From NCBI RefSeq assembly GCF_016464705.1, contig NZ_JAEHOB010000003.1, forward strand, positions 335,599 through 399,598: a stretch of DNA of 64,000 nt, written 5' to 3'. The notes under the pieces were generated by a model. It was not told where the DNA came from. It worked only from the letters and a program-made list of their open reading frames with translations, and ran no database searches. The stretch's first letter is position 1; every line of letters starts with the position of its first letter. The stretch comes from Qaidamihabitans albus. Its GTDB lineage: Bacteria > Actinomycetota > Actinomycetes > Mycobacteriales > Pseudonocardiaceae. This document shows positions 52,849 through 62,011 of the stretch, one piece after another. Made by a program: the position numbers and the translations under genes.

Positions 52849-53580
52849 TCACTCCCGGTGGATGCGGCTGCCGTTGTACTGGGCGCGCGGCTTGAGCACG
52901 ATCTGGTCGAGGTTCACGTGCTCCGGGCGGGTCGCGGCGAACGCGATCACCTCGGCGACGTCCTCCGGGGTCAGCGGCTGCAGGCCCTGGTACACCTTCT
53001 CCGCCCGCTCGGTGTCCCCGCCGAAGCGGTTCAGCGAGAAGTCGGTCTCCACCATTCCCGGGATGATCTCGGTCACCCGCAGCGGATCGCCGAGGTGCTC
53101 CGAGCGCAGCGTCTGGTGCAGCGCCGCCTGCGCGTGCTTGGCCGAGGTGTAGCCCGAGCCGTTGTCGTAGACCTCGTGCCCGGCGATGGAGGTCACGGTG
53201 ATCACATGGCCGTCACCGGAGGCGATGAGCTTCGGCAGCAGCGCCTTCGTCATGCGCAGCGTGCCGAGCACGTTGGCCTCCCACATCCAGCGCCAGTTGT
53301 CCTCGTCGGCGTGCTCCACCCGCTCCAGGCCGCGCGCGCCACCGGCGTTGTTGACGAGGACGTGGCAATCTGGAACTCGCTGCACGAACGAGGCAACGGA
53401 CGCCGCGTCCGTGACGTCCAGTTGTAGTGCGGTACCGGAAAGCTCGTCGGCCAGTGCCTGCAGCCGGTCGAGCCGCCGCGCGCCGAGCACGACGTGGAAA
53501 CCGGCCTTGGCGAGAGCCCTGGCGGTCGCGGCGCCGATTCCGGCGCTGGCTCCGGTGATGACAGCGGTACGAGTGCTCAT
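52849..53580 (-). CDS. Short-chain dehydrogenase/reductase (Rv0484c-like)
   Basis: This is a 243-residue classical SDR. NAD(P) motif VITGASAGIGAATARAL, LQLDVTDAASV, NNAGGARGLERVEH, catalytic SIAGHEVYDNGSGYTSAKHAQAAL (Ser, Tyr-x3-Lys) and PGMVETDF. The GAR-R pattern after the second strand (VLGARRLDRL) favours NADP. The YdfG/Rv0484c-type proteins act on 3-hydroxy acids or small aldehydes; the substrate is not fixed. It lies between murB and the L,D-transpeptidase, as in mycobacteria. Confidence 0.88.
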   Translation of the reverse strand: MSTRTAVITGASAGIGAATARALAKAGFHVVLGARRLDRLQALADELSGTALQLDVTDAASVASFVQRVPDCHVLVNNAGGARGLERVEHADEDNWRWMWEANVLGTLRMTKALLPKLIASGDGHVITVTSIAGHEVYDNGSGYTSAKHAQAALHQTLRSEHLGDPLRVTEIIPGMVETDFSLNRFGGDTERAEKVYQGLQPLTPEDVAEVIAFAATRPEHVNLDQIVLKPRAQYNGSRIHRE

Positions 53581-53650
53581 GGCTGCATGTTGCCAGGTAA
53601 TGTCGAGCTGCTCACGATGTTTCGGCGTGGGTTCTATGGGAGGTTGACGG

Positions 53651-54811
53651 GTGATCGAGCGGCGCACGGTATTCAGAGTCGCGCTGGGGGCGGGTTCCGC
53701 GGGGTTGCTGGCCGCATGCTCCGGCGGTAGCACCGGGGGCACGCCGCATCCCAACGAGGCGCAGCTGCCGCCGAAGGCATCGATCACCGCCGAGCCCGCC
53801 GTGGACGCCGCCGACGTCTCCGTGCTGGAACCGGTCACCGTCAAGGCGGCCGACGGCACGTTCACCGAGGTCAAGGTCGTCAACTCGGACGGCGGCGAGG
53901 TCGCGGGCGAGCTGAACGCCGAGAAGACCGTCTGGACCAGCTCCGAGCCACTGGGCTACGGCAAGACCTACACCTACTCCGCGAAGGCCAAGGGCAGCGA
54001 CGACAAGGTCGCGGAGTTCACCGGCAGCTTCGCCACGGTGACCCCGGCAAAGGAGATCCGCGCCACCCTCAACCCGGTCGACGACGCCGAGGTGGGCGTC
54101 GCCATGCCGATCAGCGTCAAGTTCGCCGAGGCGATCAGCGACCGCGCCGCCGCCGAGCGCGCGCTCACCGTGGAGACGTCGACCGAGGTCGAGGGAGCCT
54201 GGGCATGGCTGTCCGACCGGCAGGTCGACTGGCGCCCTAAGGAGTACTGGCCCGCGGGCACCGAGGTCAGCGTCGCCGCGAAGCTCTACGGCGTGCACTA
54301 CGGCGGTGGCGCCTACGGCAAGGCCGACGTCACCACGAAGTTCACCATCGGCCGCAACCAGGTCGTGAAGATCCACACACCGGACCACCGGATGCGGGTC
54401 TACCGCGACGGCGCCGAGCACGCGAACTACCCTTGCAGCAACGGCAAGGACGCCGATCCGGCGCTCAACACGCCCAACGGCACCGTGATCGTGATGACCA
54501 GGGAGCCGACCTCGATCTTCGACAACGAGCGCTACGGCTACACCGACCTGAAGAAGAAGTGGTGCTGCCGGATCTCCAACCACGGCGAGTACATCCACGA
54601 GAACGAGGAGAACCGCGCCAACATCGGCAAGAAGAACACCTCGCACGGCTGCGTGAACCTGCTGGAGGCCGACGCCAAGGCGTACTTCGACTCCGCCCTG
54701 ATCGGCGACCCGGTGGAGGTGACCGGCTCGAAGGTCGGCTTCCCCACCACGTCCGACGTGATGGACTGGCTGCTGGACTGGGAGACCTGGAAGTCGAAGT
54801 CGGCGCTGTAG
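53651..54811 (+). CDS. L,D-transpeptidase lipoprotein (Rv0483/LprQ-like)
   Basis: This is a 386-residue lipoprotein L,D-transpeptidase that forms 3-3 cross-links in peptidoglycan. The twin-arginine-like start IERRTVFRVALGAGSAGLLAAC gives a lipobox with Cys23. Two Ig-like domains follow (about residues 45-135 and 140-230), then the YkuD domain from about 238 (QVVKIHTPDHRMRVYRDG). The catalytic motif is TSHGCVNL with Cys334 and His332, and the upstream His is in ISNHGEYIHE. A C-terminal DVMDWLLDWETW tail packs on the domain. GTG 53651 has GGGAGG 7 nt upstream. It corresponds to Rv0483 in the same synteny block. Confidence 0.93.
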   Translation: MIERRTVFRVALGAGSAGLLAACSGGSTGGTPHPNEAQLPPKASITAEPAVDAADVSVLEPVTVKAADGTFTEVKVVNSDGGEVAGELNAEKTVWTSSEPLGYGKTYTYSAKAKGSDDKVAEFTGSFATVTPAKEIRATLNPVDDAEVGVAMPISVKFAEAISDRAAAERALTVETSTEVEGAWAWLSDRQVDWRPKEYWPAGTEVSVAAKLYGVHYGGGAYGKADVTTKFTIGRNQVVKIHTPDHRMRVYRDGAEHANYPCSNGKDADPALNTPNGTVIVMTREPTSIFDNERYGYTDLKKKWCCRISNHGEYIHENEENRANIGKKNTSHGCVNLLEADAKAYFDSALIGDPVEVTGSKVGFPTTSDVMDWLLDWETWKSKSAL

Positions 54812-54823
54812 GGCACGGGAGAC

Positions 54824-55663
54824 ATGCGGACTGAGGTCGTCGGCGCCGGTGGCGCCCGGATCGGGGTGCGGGTCGAGGGCAACGAGGCCGCGCCCGCCAT
54901 CGTCTTCGTCCACGGCTGGGCGCAGTCGGCCCGTGCCTGGGACCACCAGTTCGCCGATCCGGAGCTGCGCAGCCGCTTCCGGCTCGTCGCGCTGGACCTG
55001 CGCGGGCACGGCGCTTCGGACGTGCCGGCCGGGGGCTACGACGACCCGGTGTCCTGGGCCGGTGATCTCGCGGCCGTGCTCGGGCTCGCCGGTGAGCCCG
55101 CCGTCGTGGTCGGCTGGTCCTACGGCGGCCTGGTGATCGCCGACTACCTGCGGGTGCGCGGGACGGCGGGACTGGCCGGGATCGTGCTGGTCGGCGCCAT
55201 CACCGAGATCGGAAGGGGCCACCCGGGCGGCCGGGTCGGCCCGGCCATGCGGGAGGCGCTGCCGGATGCGCTCGCCGAGGATCCCGACGTCGCACTGCCC
55301 GCGCTGGTGCGCCTGCGCACGGGCATGGCCGCAAGCGAGGTGCCGGGGCCGCTCGCCCAGTCGCTGCTCGGTACCAGCCTGGCGGTGCCGCCCGCGGTAC
55401 GCGGCGCCCTGTTCCGCCGCGAGGTCTCCAGCGCCGAAGTGCTGGCCACGGTGGACGTTCCGGCCCTCGTGCTGCACGGCACCGACGACGCGGTCGTCGA
55501 CGTGCGGGCCGGTGAGTACGCGGCGGGGAAGATTCCCGGGTGCGATGCGCGTTGGTGGGAGGGTGTAGGCCACTTGCCGTTCGTCGAGAACGCGGCGGAG
55601 TTCAACGCGACGCTGCTGCGGTTCGCCGGGGAACGGGCTACCGGCGCGCGAACAGAAAGGTGA
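54824..55663 (+). CDS. Alpha/beta hydrolase
   Basis: This is a 279-residue alpha/beta hydrolase: oxyanion [19 protein letters not shown], nucleophile elbow GWSYGG (Ser), acid in [11 protein letters not shown] and His in [13 protein letters not shown]. It is similar to the haloperoxidase/esterase-type enzymes; the substrate is unknown. It starts 12 nt after the transpeptidase stop and ends 4 nt before mshA, so it is in one operon with them. Confidence 0.88.
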   Translation: MRTEVVGAGGARIGVRVEGNEAAPAIVFVHGWAQSARAWDHQFADPELRSRFRLVALDLRGHGASDVPAGGYDDPVSWAGDLAAVLGLAGEPAVVVGWSYGGLVIADYLRVRGTAGLAGIVLVGAITEIGRGHPGGRVGPAMREALPDALAEDPDVALPALVRLRTGMAASEVPGPLAQSLLGTSLAVPPAVRGALFRREVSSAEVLATVDVPALVLHGTDDAVVDVRAGEYAAGKIPGCDARWWEGVGHLPFVENAAEFNATLLRFAGERATGARTER

Positions 55664-55667
55664 TTCG

Positions 55668-56963
55668 GTGACGGTCCCTTTGCACCGGCGGGCGAGGCAG
55701 CCGCGCCGGGTGGCTGTGATGTCCGTGCACACCTCGCCCCTGGAGCAACCGGGCACCGGCGACGCAGGCGGGATGAACGTCTACATCACCCAGACCGCGA
55801 TGGAGATGGCCCGTCGCGGCATCAGCGTCGAGGTGTTCACCCGCGCCACCTCCTCCGACCAGCCGCCGGTGGCCGAGCTCGCTCCCGGTGTGCTGGTCCG
55901 GCACCTGCCCGCGGGCCCTTTCGAGCCGCTCGGCCGCGACGAGCTGCCCGCGCAGCTTTGCGCGTTCACCTCCGGCGTGCTGCGGACCGAGGCGTTCCAC
56001 GAGCCGGGTTACTACGACCTGATCCACTCGCACTACTGGCTGTCCGGGCAGGTCGGCTGGCTGGCCAGGGACCGCTGGGGCGTGCCGCTGGTGCACACCG
56101 CGCACACGCTGGCCAAGGTCAAGAACGCCGCGCTGGCGGAGGGTGACAGCCCGGAGCCGCGTACCCGGGTCATCGGCGAGGAGCAGGTGGTCGCCGAGGC
56201 CGACCGGCTGGTCGCCAACACCGAGGTGGAGGCGGGTGAGCTGGTCGGCCTCTACGACGCCGACCCGCAGGCGGTGCAGACCGTCTCACCCGGCGTGGAC
56301 CTGAGCCGGTTCACGCCAGGGCCGCGGGCGGCTGCGCGGGCGGAGCTGGGCCTGCCCTCCGACGCGGTGGTGCTGGCCTTCGCCGGTCGCATCCAGCCGC
56401 TCAAGGCGCCGGACGTGCTGCTGCGGGCTGCCGCGCAGCTGCTGCGGCGGGATCCGGGCCTCCGGGAACGGCTCGTCGTGCTGGTCGCGGGCGGACCGTC
56501 CGGCAGCGGCATGGAGCAGCCGCAGGCACTGCGCGAGCTGGCGGCCTCGCTCGGCATCGCGGACCGCACGCGGTTCCTGCCGCCCCAGTCGGGCGAGGCG
56601 CTGGTGAGCGTCTACCGAGCTGCCGATGTGGTGGCTGTGCCGAGCTACAACGAGTCGTTCGGCCTGGTCGCGCTGGAAGCGCAGGCGTGCGGGACGCCGG
56701 TGGTGGCCGCGGAGGTCGGCGGCCTGCCGGTGGCGGTTTCGCACGGTGTGTCCGGCCTGCTGGTGCCGTCCCACCGGGCCGAGGACTGGGCGGGGGCGCT
56801 GGGAGCGGTCGCGCTGGACCCGCGCCGGCGGGCCGGGCTCGCGGAGAACGCGCTGCGGCACGCGAGCAGGTTCTCCTGGCAGCGCACGACCGACGCGCTG
56901 CTGGCCGCGTACGCCGAGGCGATGCGGGACTTCCGGAACGCTGCGCTGGAGGTAGCGGTGTGA
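55668..56963 (+). CDS. mshA: D-inositol-3-phosphate glycosyltransferase MshA
   Basis: This is a 431-residue GT-B (GT4) glycosyltransferase that joins GlcNAc from UDP-GlcNAc to 1L-myo-inositol 1-phosphate, the first step of mycothiol synthesis. MshA hallmarks: [24 protein letters not shown] at the N-terminus, [52 protein letters not shown] and [24 protein letters not shown] (donor-site E-x7-E). GTG 55668 has GAAAGGTG upstream. The YbjN gene overlaps its stop by GTGTGA. Confidence 0.97.
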   Translation: MTVPLHRRARQPRRVAVMSVHTSPLEQPGTGDAGGMNVYITQTAMEMARRGISVEVFTRATSSDQPPVAELAPGVLVRHLPAGPFEPLGRDELPAQLCAFTSGVLRTEAFHEPGYYDLIHSHYWLSGQVGWLARDRWGVPLVHTAHTLAKVKNAALAEGDSPEPRTRVIGEEQVVAEADRLVANTEVEAGELVGLYDADPQAVQTVSPGVDLSRFTPGPRAAARAELGLPSDAVVLAFAGRIQPLKAPDVLLRAAAQLLRRDPGLRERLVVLVAGGPSGSGMEQPQALRELAASLGIADRTRFLPPQSGEALVSVYRAADVVAVPSYNESFGLVALEAQACGTPVVAAEVGGLPVAVSHGVSGLLVPSHRAEDWAGALGAVALDPRRRAGLAENALRHASRFSWQRTTDALLAAYAEAMRDFRNAALEVAV

Positions 56964-57083
56964 GCAAGCCGGAGCAGCCGGCGGCCGACGACGGCGAGGA
57001 GGGGGCGAGCACCTTGCACGCGGAGCGGAGCGAGGCCGGTGGGCAGGGTGTGAGCAAGCCAGGGCAGCCTGCGGCCGACGACA
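56957..57083. repeat. Direct repeat at the 5' end of the YbjN gene
   Basis: The segment beginning GGTGTGAGCAAGCC at 56957 recurs at 57047, with the following CAGCCKGCGGCCGACGAC also shared (about 37 bp, three differences). The copies are 90 bp apart, in frame, and each carries the GTG start. Confidence 0.85.
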
Positions 57084-57592
57084 TCGACCACGTGCTGAGG
57101 TCCGCACTGGACTCGGCTGAGCTGAAGTACGACCGCAAGGGCGAGGGTGTGTACTTCGTCACTCTGCCCGGCACGAAGAAGCTGCAGACCAACTGCTGGC
57201 TCGTCGCGCGGGAGCATTCCCTCGCGATCGAGGCATTCGTCTGCAGGCGTCCCGACGAGGCGCACGAGGACGTCTACCGCTTCCTGCTGCGGCGCAACGC
57301 CAAGCTCTACGGAGTGCACTACACGATCGACGCGGCGGGTGACATCTATCTCGTCGGCCGGTCGGGCCTCGGCACGGTGACTGAGGCCGAACTGGACAAG
57401 CTGCTCGGGCAGGTGCTCGAGGCGGCCGACGGCGACTTCAACACGCTGCTGGAGCTCGGTTTCTCCAGTTCGATCAAACGCGAGTGGGACTGGCGGGTTT
57501 CGCGGGGCGAGTCGCTGGCAAACCTGGAGGCGTTCCGGCATCTGGTCGAGCCACGGGAGGGCCACCGGCCAGGTTCGCTGACCGGCGAATGA
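56960..57592 (+). CDS. YbjN domain protein (Rv0487-like)
   Basis: This is a 210-residue protein with a YbjN domain at about residues 40-190: [82 protein letters not shown], then the [22 protein letters not shown] end. It follows mshA in mycobacteria too (Rv0487). YbjN/T3SS chaperone-like folds may bind partner proteins; role unknown. The 5' end is duplicated: GTG 56960 and GTG 57050 each open near-identical VSKP-x-QPAADD segments, so either could start translation. A large hairpin follows the stop. Confidence 0.85.
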   Translation: MSKPEQPAADDGEEGASTLHAERSEAGGQGVSKPGQPAADDIDHVLRSALDSAELKYDRKGEGVYFVTLPGTKKLQTNCWLVAREHSLAIEAFVCRRPDEAHEDVYRFLLRRNAKLYGVHYTIDAAGDIYLVGRSGLGTVTEAELDKLLGQVLEAADGDFNTLLELGFSSSIKREWDWRVSRGESLANLEAFRHLVEPREGHRPGSLTGE

Positions 57593-58026
57593 TCGCGTTC
57601 TGTGCCGGAACGTCGCGGAGCGGCTCGAGGGAGGGGGGAGTCGCGAACTCGAGCCGCCCCGCTGACGTTCCCGCCGCATGGACCCGGTGGCGAGGGGGGT
57701 GCCAACGGGGCCGGCGGGTCGCAGCTCGGCAGGGGGGAGACGAGCTGCGCCTACGCCCGCATTCGACCGGGGAGTGCGTGGTTACCGGCCGAGCGGGTTG
57801 GTAGCCAACTTGTCAGACTCGGGTCTGTAATCACAAGACTACTCCTTACTCCTTTCGAGTGAAATCTCGTCCAATCGTTAACACAACGCGACCTCGTTAA
57901 TCCGGCCGCAATCTTGTTGACCGAGCGCCTAGCGATCGAGTGACGGCCGTGGCCTCCCCCGATGCACTCTCAGTAGAGCGTTGGCCGGGCGTATCACACC
58001 AGTGGACCTCTGGCAGGCTGGACAGC
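57593..58026. other. 434-bp intergenic region before gpmA
   Basis: I see no gene. It starts with the long hairpin. Two further G6 tracts (about 57693 and 57733, with G6 also in the hairpin loop) follow. A nested stem CTTGT-CAGAC-TCGG-GTCTG-TAATC-ACAAG spans 57809-57837. An AT-rich stretch (57838-57915) has CGTTAA repeated at 57876 and 57895 and probably holds the gpmA promoter. Confidence 0.5.
57606..57671 (+). terminator. Long hairpin after the mshA-YbjN operon
   Basis: The left side GGAACGTC (57607-57614), GCGG, A, GCGGCTCGAG (57620-57629) pairs with CTCGAGCCGC (57648-57657), C, CCGC, T, GACGTTCC (57663-57670), giving 22 paired bases with one mismatch and one bulge. It lies 14 nt after the stop codon. 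A terminator is most likely. Confidence 0.7.
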
Positions 58027-58776
58027 ATGGCGGAACTTGGGACCCTGGTGCTGCTGCGACACGGGCAGAGCACGTGGAACGCGGAAAACCTGTTCACCGG
58101 CTGGGTGGACGTCCCGCTGTCCGAGCTGGGCGAGGCCGAGGCACGCCGGGGTGGCGAGCTGCTCGCCGAAGCCGGGCTGCTGCCGGACGTCGCGCACACG
58201 TCGCTGCTGCGGCGCGCGATCTCCACCGCGAACCTCGCGCTGGACGTCGCCGACCGGCACTGGATCGACGTGCGCCGGGACTGGCGGCTCAACGAGCGGC
58301 ACTACGGCGCGTTGCAGGGCAAGGACAAGAAGCAGACGCTGGAGCAGTTCGGCGAGGAGCAGTTCATGCTCTGGCGCCGCTCCTACGACACCCCGCCGCC
58401 GCCGATCGAGCCCGGTAGCGAGTTCAGCCAGGACGCCGACGTGCGCTACGCCGGGCTCGGTGACGAGATGCCGCTGACCGAATGCCTCAAGGACGTCGTG
58501 GCTCGGCTGCTGCCGTACTGGGAGTCGGCGATCGTGCCGGAGCTGCGCGCGGGCAGGACCGTGCTGGTCGCGGCGCACGGCAACTCGTTGCGCGCGCTCG
58601 TCAAGCACCTCGACGGCATCTCCGACGACGCGATCGCCGGGCTGAACATCCCGACCGGCATCCCGCTGCGCTACGACCTCGACGAGAACCTCACCCCGCT
58701 GAACCCCGGTGGCACCTACCTGGACCCGGACGCCGCCGAGGACGCCGCGGCGGCGGTCGCCAAGCAGGGCCGCTGA
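58027..58776 (+). CDS. gpmA: 2,3-bisphosphoglycerate-dependent phosphoglycerate mutase
   Basis: This is a 249-residue dPGM, interconverting 3- and 2-phosphoglycerate in glycolysis. [25 protein letters not shown] contains the phosphorylated His12; [33 protein letters not shown] and [17 protein letters not shown] (second catalytic His) complete the active site. It is placed just before senX3, as Rv0489 is in M. tuberculosis. ATG 58027 gives the standard length. It is followed by palindrome G five bases after the stop. Confidence 0.97.
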   Translation: MAELGTLVLLRHGQSTWNAENLFTGWVDVPLSELGEAEARRGGELLAEAGLLPDVAHTSLLRRAISTANLALDVADRHWIDVRRDWRLNERHYGALQGKDKKQTLEQFGEEQFMLWRRSYDTPPPPIEPGSEFSQDADVRYAGLGDEMPLTECLKDVVARLLPYWESAIVPELRAGRTVLVAAHGNSLRALVKHLDGISDDAIAGLNIPTGIPLRYDLDENLTPLNPGGTYLDPDAAEDAAAAVAKQGR

Positions 58777-59071
58777 CCCGCTCGTGAGTGCGTAGCCGCG
58801 TTAGAACGCCGGTAGCCACTCACGAGTCAGACGAAGCCCCGCCCACCTCGAGGAGAACGTGGCCGCCGCGGTCTTACGACTCTCCGAACAGGAGCCGGCC
58901 GAACTCGACTCGATCGAATGAGGCGTTCTTGCTGGTGAATCGACGGAGAGCGACGAAGAAGTAAACTGGTCCTGAAGCAGCGGCGAACAACGGGCCCGAA
59001 GGTGTCACGGCCATCACGAGAACGCTGCCAGGACTAGGCCAATGGGCTACCTCGATGCTTACGATTCCCCC
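58777..59071. other. 295-bp intergenic region before senX3
   Basis: It holds palindrome G and then no gene I can support. An AT-richer tract around 58910-58970 (GAATGAGGCGTTCTTGCTGG and onward) may carry upstream promoter elements. The likely -10 of senX3, TACGAT, is at 59060-59065, 6 nt before GTG 59072. Confidence 0.5.
58781..58826. repeat. Dispersed palindrome, copy G
   Basis: Arms CTCGTGAGTG (58781-58790) and CACTCACGAG (58817-58826) flank a centre with GTTAGAACGCCGG, almost the same as copy B1 45 kb away. It directly follows gpmA and may be its terminator. Confidence 0.9.
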
Positions 59072-60283
59072 GTGACCGCGCCCGCAGCACTCGCACTGGC
59101 CATCGGCGCGTTGGCGGTCGGCGTGGTCGGCGGCCTGCTGCTCGGCCGCGGCCGGCACGGCAGGGCCGGTGAGCGCGGGCCGACCGGTCCCACCGTCGCC
59201 GAGCTGCTGGAGCGGATCGTCCGCTCCTCGCACAACGGCCTCGTCGTGCTCAACCGCTTCGGGGACATGGTCCTGCACAACCGCCGCGCCGAGGTGCTCG
59301 GCCTGGTGCAGCACAACCAGGCCGAGGCCCGTGCCCGCAAGGCCGCCGAGCAGGTCGTCGAGACCGACGAGCCGCTGGAGATCGACCTTTCGCCGCTCGC
59401 GGTGCGCGGCAGGCAGCCCGAGGCCGTGCTCGCCGAGGTACGCCCGCTCGGTGACGGCTTCACCGTGGTCGAGGCGGTGGACCACTCCGAGACCGTGCGG
59501 CTGGAGGCCACCCGGCGGGACTTCGTCGCCAACGTCAGCCACGAGCTCAAGACCCCGGTCGGCGCCATCGCGCTGCTCGCCGAGGCCGTGCTCGACGCCG
59601 CAGAGGACACCGAGGAGGTCCGCCGCTTCGGCGAGAAGATCCTGCGCGAGTCGACCCGCCTCGGGAAGCTGGTCACCGAGCTCATCGCGCTCTCGCGGCT
59701 ACAGGGCGCCGAACGCCTGCCCGAGCTGAACGTGGTCGAGGTGGACGCCGTCGTGCGGGAGGCGCTCGGCCGCACGAAGCTCGCCGCGGAGTCGGCGGAG
59801 ATCACGGTGACCACCGACGGGCCGAGCGGGCTGCTCGTGCAGGGCGACCGGACGCTGCTGGTCACCGCGCTGTCGAACCTCCTGGAGAACGCGGTCGCCT
59901 ACTCGTCGGCCGGCAGCCCGGTTTCGATCAGCAGGCGGCTCGTGGACTCGTACGTGGAGATCGCCGTGACCGACCGGGGCATCGGCATCGCCAAGGACGA
60001 GCAGCAGCGGGTGTTCGAGCGCTTCTACCGGGTCGACAAGGCCCGTTCGCGGGTCACCGGAGGCACCGGCCTCGGCCTCGCCATCGTCAAGCACGTCGCC
60101 GCCAACCACGGCGGCGACGTGCGGTTGTGGAGCAGCCCGGGAACCGGCTCCACGTTCACGTTGCGCATACCCGCGCATGCCGGTCCCGACAGCGCGCCGG
60201 CCTCCGCCCCGAGGCAGGAGGAGCCGCCCGCGCCGCTGGTGGCGACCGGGAACGAGAGTTCCGAACAGGGAGGAACGCTGTGA
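59072..60283 (+). CDS. senX3: Sensor histidine kinase SenX3
   Basis: This is a 403-residue kinase of the phosphate-responsive SenX3-RegX3 system. One N-terminal hydrophobic segment (APAALALAIGALAVGVVGGLLL), a PAS-like domain (about residues 45-135), HisKA with His157 in FVANVSHELKTPVG, and HATPase_c with NLLENAVAYSSAGSPV, DRGIGIAKDEQQRVFERFYR and GTGLGLAIVKHVAANHGG. M. tuberculosis SenX3 aligns closely. GTG 59072 is preferred over ATG 59042 because TACGAT lies 6 nt upstream and the product then starts like SenX3 (short N-terminus). It overlaps regX3 by GTGA. Confidence 0.93.
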   Translation: MTAPAALALAIGALAVGVVGGLLLGRGRHGRAGERGPTGPTVAELLERIVRSSHNGLVVLNRFGDMVLHNRRAEVLGLVQHNQAEARARKAAEQVVETDEPLEIDLSPLAVRGRQPEAVLAEVRPLGDGFTVVEAVDHSETVRLEATRRDFVANVSHELKTPVGAIALLAEAVLDAAEDTEEVRRFGEKILRESTRLGKLVTELIALSRLQGAERLPELNVVEVDAVVREALGRTKLAAESAEITVTTDGPSGLLVQGDRTLLVTALSNLLENAVAYSSAGSPVSISRRLVDSYVEIAVTDRGIGIAKDEQQRVFERFYRVDKARSRVTGGTGLGLAIVKHVAANHGGDVRLWSSPGTGSTFTLRIPAHAGPDSAPASAPRQEEPPAPLVATGNESSEQGGTL

Positions 60284-60969
60284 CGAGGGTGTTGATCGTC
60301 GAGGACGAGGAGTCGTTCGCCGACCCACTGGCCTTCCTGCTCCGCAAGGAGGGCTTCACCACCGCCGTGGCCACAGACGGCCAGCAGGCGCTGGAGGAGT
60401 TCGACCGCAACGGCGCCGACATCGTGCTGCTCGACCTCATGCTGCCGGGGATGAGCGGCACCGACGTGTGCAAGCAGCTGCGGCAGCGGGCGACCGTGCC
60501 CGTGATCATGGTGACGGCCAGGGACAGCGAGATCGACAAGGTCGTCGGCCTCGAACTCGGCGCCGACGACTACGTGACCAAGCCGTACTCGGCGCGCGAG
60601 CTCATCGCCAGGGTCCGCGCGGTGTTGCGGCGGGGCGGCGAGAACGGCACGGAGGGCGAGCCGAGCTCGCTCGCGCTGGCGGCGGGACCGGTGCGGATGG
60701 ACGTCGAACGGCACGTCGTCACCGTGGACGGAACCGAGGTGTCGCTGCCGCTCAAGGAGTTCGACCTGCTCGAGTACCTGCTGCGCAACGTGGGCCGCGT
60801 GCTCACCCGTGCCCAGCTCATCGACCGGGTTTGGGGCGCGGACTACGTCGGCGACACCAAGACCCTCGACGTGCACGTCAAGCGGCTGCGGTCGAAGATC
60901 GAACCTGATCCCGGCTCGCCGCGGCACCTGGTGACCGTGCGTGGCCTGGGCTACAAGTTCGAAAGCTGA
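60280..60969 (+). CDS. regX3: Response regulator RegX3
   Basis: This is a 229-residue OmpR-type regulator. The receiver has VLIVEDEESFADPLAFLL, Asp52 in VLLLDLMLPGMSG, and TKPYSARELIARVRAVL; the winged helix has SLPLKEFDLLEYLLRNVGRVLTRAQLIDRVWG and KTLDVHVKRLRSKIEPDPGSPRHLVTVRGLGYKFE. With SenX3 it activates phosphate-starvation genes. GTG 60280 overlaps the senX3 stop and is translationally coupled. The next gene, ppx, acts on polyphosphate, which fits phosphate physiology. Confidence 0.96.
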   Translation: MTRVLIVEDEESFADPLAFLLRKEGFTTAVATDGQQALEEFDRNGADIVLLDLMLPGMSGTDVCKQLRQRATVPVIMVTARDSEIDKVVGLELGADDYVTKPYSARELIARVRAVLRRGGENGTEGEPSSLALAAGPVRMDVERHVVTVDGTEVSLPLKEFDLLEYLLRNVGRVLTRAQLIDRVWGADYVGDTKTLDVHVKRLRSKIEPDPGSPRHLVTVRGLGYKFES

Positions 60970-60982
60970 ATCCCGGGCCGGG

Positions 60983-60996
60983 TACCGTAGGGTTTC
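60983..60996 (+). promoter_or_regulatory. Leaderless-type promoter of ppx
   Basis: TACCGT at 60983-60988, 8 nt, then GTG 60997. Confidence 0.42.
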
Positions 60997-61968
60997 GTGC
61001 GCCTAGGGGTACTCGACGTCGGGTCGAACACCGTCCACCTGCTCGTGGTGGACGCGCATCGGGGTGCCCATCCGACCCCGATGCACTCCGAGAAGACCGT
61101 GTTGCGGCTCGCCGAGCAGCTCACGCCGAGCGGGGAGCTGAGCAAGGCGGGCGCGGAGGGCCTGGTCCGGGCGGTCGACTCCGCGAAGACCTCCGCCGCC
61201 CGGCTCGGCTGCGAGGACGTCATGGCGTTCGCCACCTCCGCCGTGCGGGAGGCGGACAACTCGGGCAAGGTGCTGCGGAAGGTCGCCGAGGAGACCGGTG
61301 TCGAGCTGCAGGTGCTGACCGGTGTCGACGAGGCGAGGCTGACGTTCCTCGCCGTCCGCCGCTGGTTCGGCTGGTCCGCGGGCAAGCTGCTCGTCCTGGA
61401 CATCGGCGGCGGCTCGCTCGAGGTGGCCATGGGCATCGACGAGGAGCCCGCACTCGCCGAGTCGTTGCCGCTCGGTGCGGGCCGGATCACGCGCACCCGG
61501 TTCGAGCACGACCCGCCCACCCGCTCGGAACTCGTCGCGACGACGGCGTGGCTGGAGGACCAGGTGAGCGGCCTGGCCAAGAAGGTGGGGCAGCTCGGTG
61601 AGCCCGACCGCGTGGTCGCCACCTCCAAGACCTTCCGCTCGCTGGCCCGGCTGACGGGTGCGGCGCCGTCCTCGGCGGGGCCGCGCGCCAGGCGCACGCT
61701 GACCGACACGGCGTTGCGGCAGCTCATCGCGTTCATCTCGCGGATGCCCGCGGCGGACCTGGCCGAGCTGGAGGGCGTCGGTTCCAGCCGGGCGCACCAG
61801 CTCGTCGCCGGCGCGCTCGTGGCGCAGGCCACGATGCGAGCGCTGTCGCTCAGTGAGCTGGAGATCTGCCCGTGGGCGCTGCGGGAAGGCGTGATCCTGC
61901 GGCGGCTGGACCATTCGAACGGCGCGGACCAGACTGCACTGTTGACCGGCCAGGGTCGGCGCGCATGA
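60997..61968 (+). CDS. ppx: Ppx/GppA family exopolyphosphatase
   Basis: This is a 323-residue Ppx/GppA phosphatase (Rv0496-like), with VLDVGSNTVHLLVVDAHRGAHPTP, FATSAVREADNSGKVL, VLTGVDEARLTFLAVRRWFG and the phosphate-binding LLVLDIGGGSLEVAMG. It is of the short actinobacterial type without the HD extension, which cleaves short-chain polyphosphate and possibly pppGpp. GTG 60997 has a TACCGT hexamer upstream. It lies 27 bp after regX3; the next gene (Pro-rich membrane protein) follows in 43 bp. Confidence 0.92.
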   Translation: MRLGVLDVGSNTVHLLVVDAHRGAHPTPMHSEKTVLRLAEQLTPSGELSKAGAEGLVRAVDSAKTSAARLGCEDVMAFATSAVREADNSGKVLRKVAEETGVELQVLTGVDEARLTFLAVRRWFGWSAGKLLVLDIGGGSLEVAMGIDEEPALAESLPLGAGRITRTRFEHDPPTRSELVATTAWLEDQVSGLAKKVGQLGEPDRVVATSKTFRSLARLTGAAPSSAGPRARRTLTDTALRQLIAFISRMPAADLAELEGVGSSRAHQLVAGALVAQATMRALSLSELEICPWALREGVILRRLDHSNGADQTALLTGQGRRA

Positions 61969-62011
61969 AGCCTGGGTTCACACTAGACGCAGACAACGGG
62001 CGACGGGCACG

